Of a DNA stretch of 6,935 bases, positions 6,312 to 6,935 are shown piece by piece. Source of the DNA: Bifidobacteriaceae bacterium (GTDB taxonomy: Bacteria > Actinomycetota > Actinomycetes > Actinomycetales > Bifidobacteriaceae); contig JAUMUB010000055.1 in assembly GCA_030530905.1 (NCBI GenBank), positions 1 through 6,935 on the forward strand. Direction: 5' to 3'. Position numbers and translations under genes: made by a program. Position 1 is the stretch's first letter. Each line of letters opens with the position of its first letter. The notes below the pieces were generated by a model, which did no database searches, had not been told where the DNA came from, and worked only from the letters and a program-made list of their open reading frames with translations.

Positions 6312-6866
6312 ATGAATAGTAATTCTGCACTTATTTCAATTGATTATACTTATGACTTTGTTGCTAGTGATGGTTTGTTAACAACTGGTCAAGCTGGTCA
6401 AGCCATTGAAAAAGATATTGCTCAGTTTACTCAAGAGTGTATTGAGTCGGGAATGTATACTGTTTTTGCAATAGATGGGCATGATAGTAATGACAAGTAT
6501 CATCCTGAAACAGCACTCTTTCCTGCGCATAACATAGTTGGCACTTCTGGACGAGAAATTTATGGTGCGCTCGGTGAGGTGTATTCTGCACACCGCAATG
6601 ATAGTAATGTGTATTGGATGGATAAGCAGTATTACTCTGCTTTTAACGGAACAAATCTAGATGTAAAACTTCGTCAGAGGCATATAACAGATTTGTATTT
6701 AACAGGCGTGTGCACAGATATTTGCGTTCTGCATACAGCTATCGAAGCGTACAATAAAGGCTATTCCTTGCATATTCCACGGCGTGCTGTTGCTAGTTTT
6801 AATGAAGTGGGGCATGAATGGGCTATGGAACATTTTCAAAATGTTCTTGGTGCACAAATAATTTAA
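6312..6866 (+). CDS. pncA: isochorismatase-family cysteine hydrolase, probable nicotinamidase
   Basis: Nicotinamidase converts nicotinamide to nicotinate and ammonia in the NAD salvage (Preiss-Handler) route in the cytoplasm. The 184-residue protein is of normal family length. The catalytic triad of the cysteine hydrolases is visible: D11 in ISIDYTYDF, K105 in MDKQYYSAF and C138 in TGVCTDICVLHTA. A nicotinamidase-type metal site is suggested by D55-G-H57, H64 and H73 in the segment DGHDSNDKYHPE to FPAHNIVGTSG; plain isochorismatases lack it. The ATG at 6312 has a short AGG at 6302-6304, seven bases upstream. The gene follows the clpB terminator and has no functional tie to clpB. Its own promoter may lie upstream of the hairpin (TTTACA at 6201-6206 with TTAAGT at 6225-6230), which is weak evidence. 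The family is certain; the exact substrate is likely but not proven. Confidence 0.85.
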   Translation: MNSNSALISIDYTYDFVASDGLLTTGQAGQAIEKDIAQFTQECIESGMYTVFAIDGHDSNDKYHPETALFPAHNIVGTSGREIYGALGEVYSAHRNDSNVYWMDKQYYSAFNGTNLDVKLRQRHITDLYLTGVCTDICVLHTAIEAYNKGYSLHIPRRAVASFNEVGHEWAMEHFQNVLGAQII

Positions 6867-6887
6867 ATAACTAATAACAATTGTCTA

Positions 6888-6893
6888 TATAAT
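6888..6893 (+). promoter_or_regulatory. -10 box of a promoter for the gene beyond the window
   Basis: A consensus TATAAT lies 21 bases after the pncA stop. No good -35 is seen 16-18 bases upstream. Transcription would start near 6900, just before the SOS box, so the two belong together. The downstream gene is not in the window. Confidence 0.55.
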
Positions 6894-6902
6894 ACTCTTT
6901 AA

Positions 6903-6918
6903 TAGAACATATGTTCGA
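6903..6918. promoter_or_regulatory. LexA operator (SOS box)
   Basis: TAGAACATATGTTCGA differs at one base from the symmetric form TCGAACATATGTTCGA and contains the Gram-positive LexA core GAAC-N4-GTTC. It lies about ten bases after the TATAAT box, over the expected start of transcription, where bound LexA would block it. The controlled gene should be a + strand DNA-damage gene starting after 6935; no start codon for it is visible here. Confidence 0.85.
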
Positions 6919-6935
6919 ACTAATTATTACTTGTA

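Noticed and set aside
1..6935. A new multi-gene defence, toxin or biosynthetic system
   Set aside because: All six genes belong to known families with housekeeping or metabolic roles, and no short overlapping gene pairs, unusual domain fusions, arrays or mobile-element ends were seen.

Overview
The window looks like a chromosomal stretch from a low-GC member of the Bifidobacteriaceae; a Gardnerella-like genome would fit. The evidence is a DUF3152 protein (an actinobacterial family), a ClpB whose sequence resembles bifidobacterial ClpB as I recall it, a perfect HspR/HAIR operator in front of clpB, and an actinobacterial-type LexA box at the right edge. Base composition is AT-rich throughout. 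Genus assignment is inference from memory; no database was consulted. All recognised genes lie on the + strand. I see no rRNA, tRNA, CRISPR array, insertion sequence or prophage gene.

Layout. Positions 1-417 are the 3' end of a DUF3152 putative zinc metallopeptidase whose start lies outside the window. Ten bases later comes gluQ (428-1489, GTG start), the tRNA(Asp) queuosine-modifying GluRS paralogue. A YggS/PLPBP pyridoxal-phosphate homeostasis protein follows (1574-2365). Next is a fumarylacetoacetate hydrolase-family enzyme (2439-3257), which appears to be read from a leaderless transcript and ends at a strong hairpin terminator (3291-3323). The 332-base gap 3258-3589 carries no gene but is dense in control signals for clpB: a perfect HAIR (3515-3535) overlapping the likely -10 and a second, degenerate HAIR 124 bases upstream (3391-3411). 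clpB (3590-6193) is complete and has all expected disaggregase motifs. After it come a 16-base perfect palindrome over the clpB stop, a 27-base-period direct repeat and a second strong hairpin terminator. A nicotinamidase/isochorismatase-family gene follows (6312-6866), then a TATAAT box and a near-perfect SOS box (6903-6918) for a gene beyond the window.

The genes are mostly housekeeping: protein quality control (ClpB), translation fidelity (GluQ), PLP homeostasis (YggS) and NAD salvage (PncA-like). They do not form one pathway and are probably several short transcription units. I found no convincing new multi-gene system. The parts most worth a second look are regulatory: the paired HAIR sites, the leaderless FAH promoter, the palindrome/direct-repeat/hairpin block between clpB and pncA, the similar mini-ORF leaders of clpB and pncA, the SOS box at the edge, and a small repeat-encoded glutamine-rich insert in ClpB.
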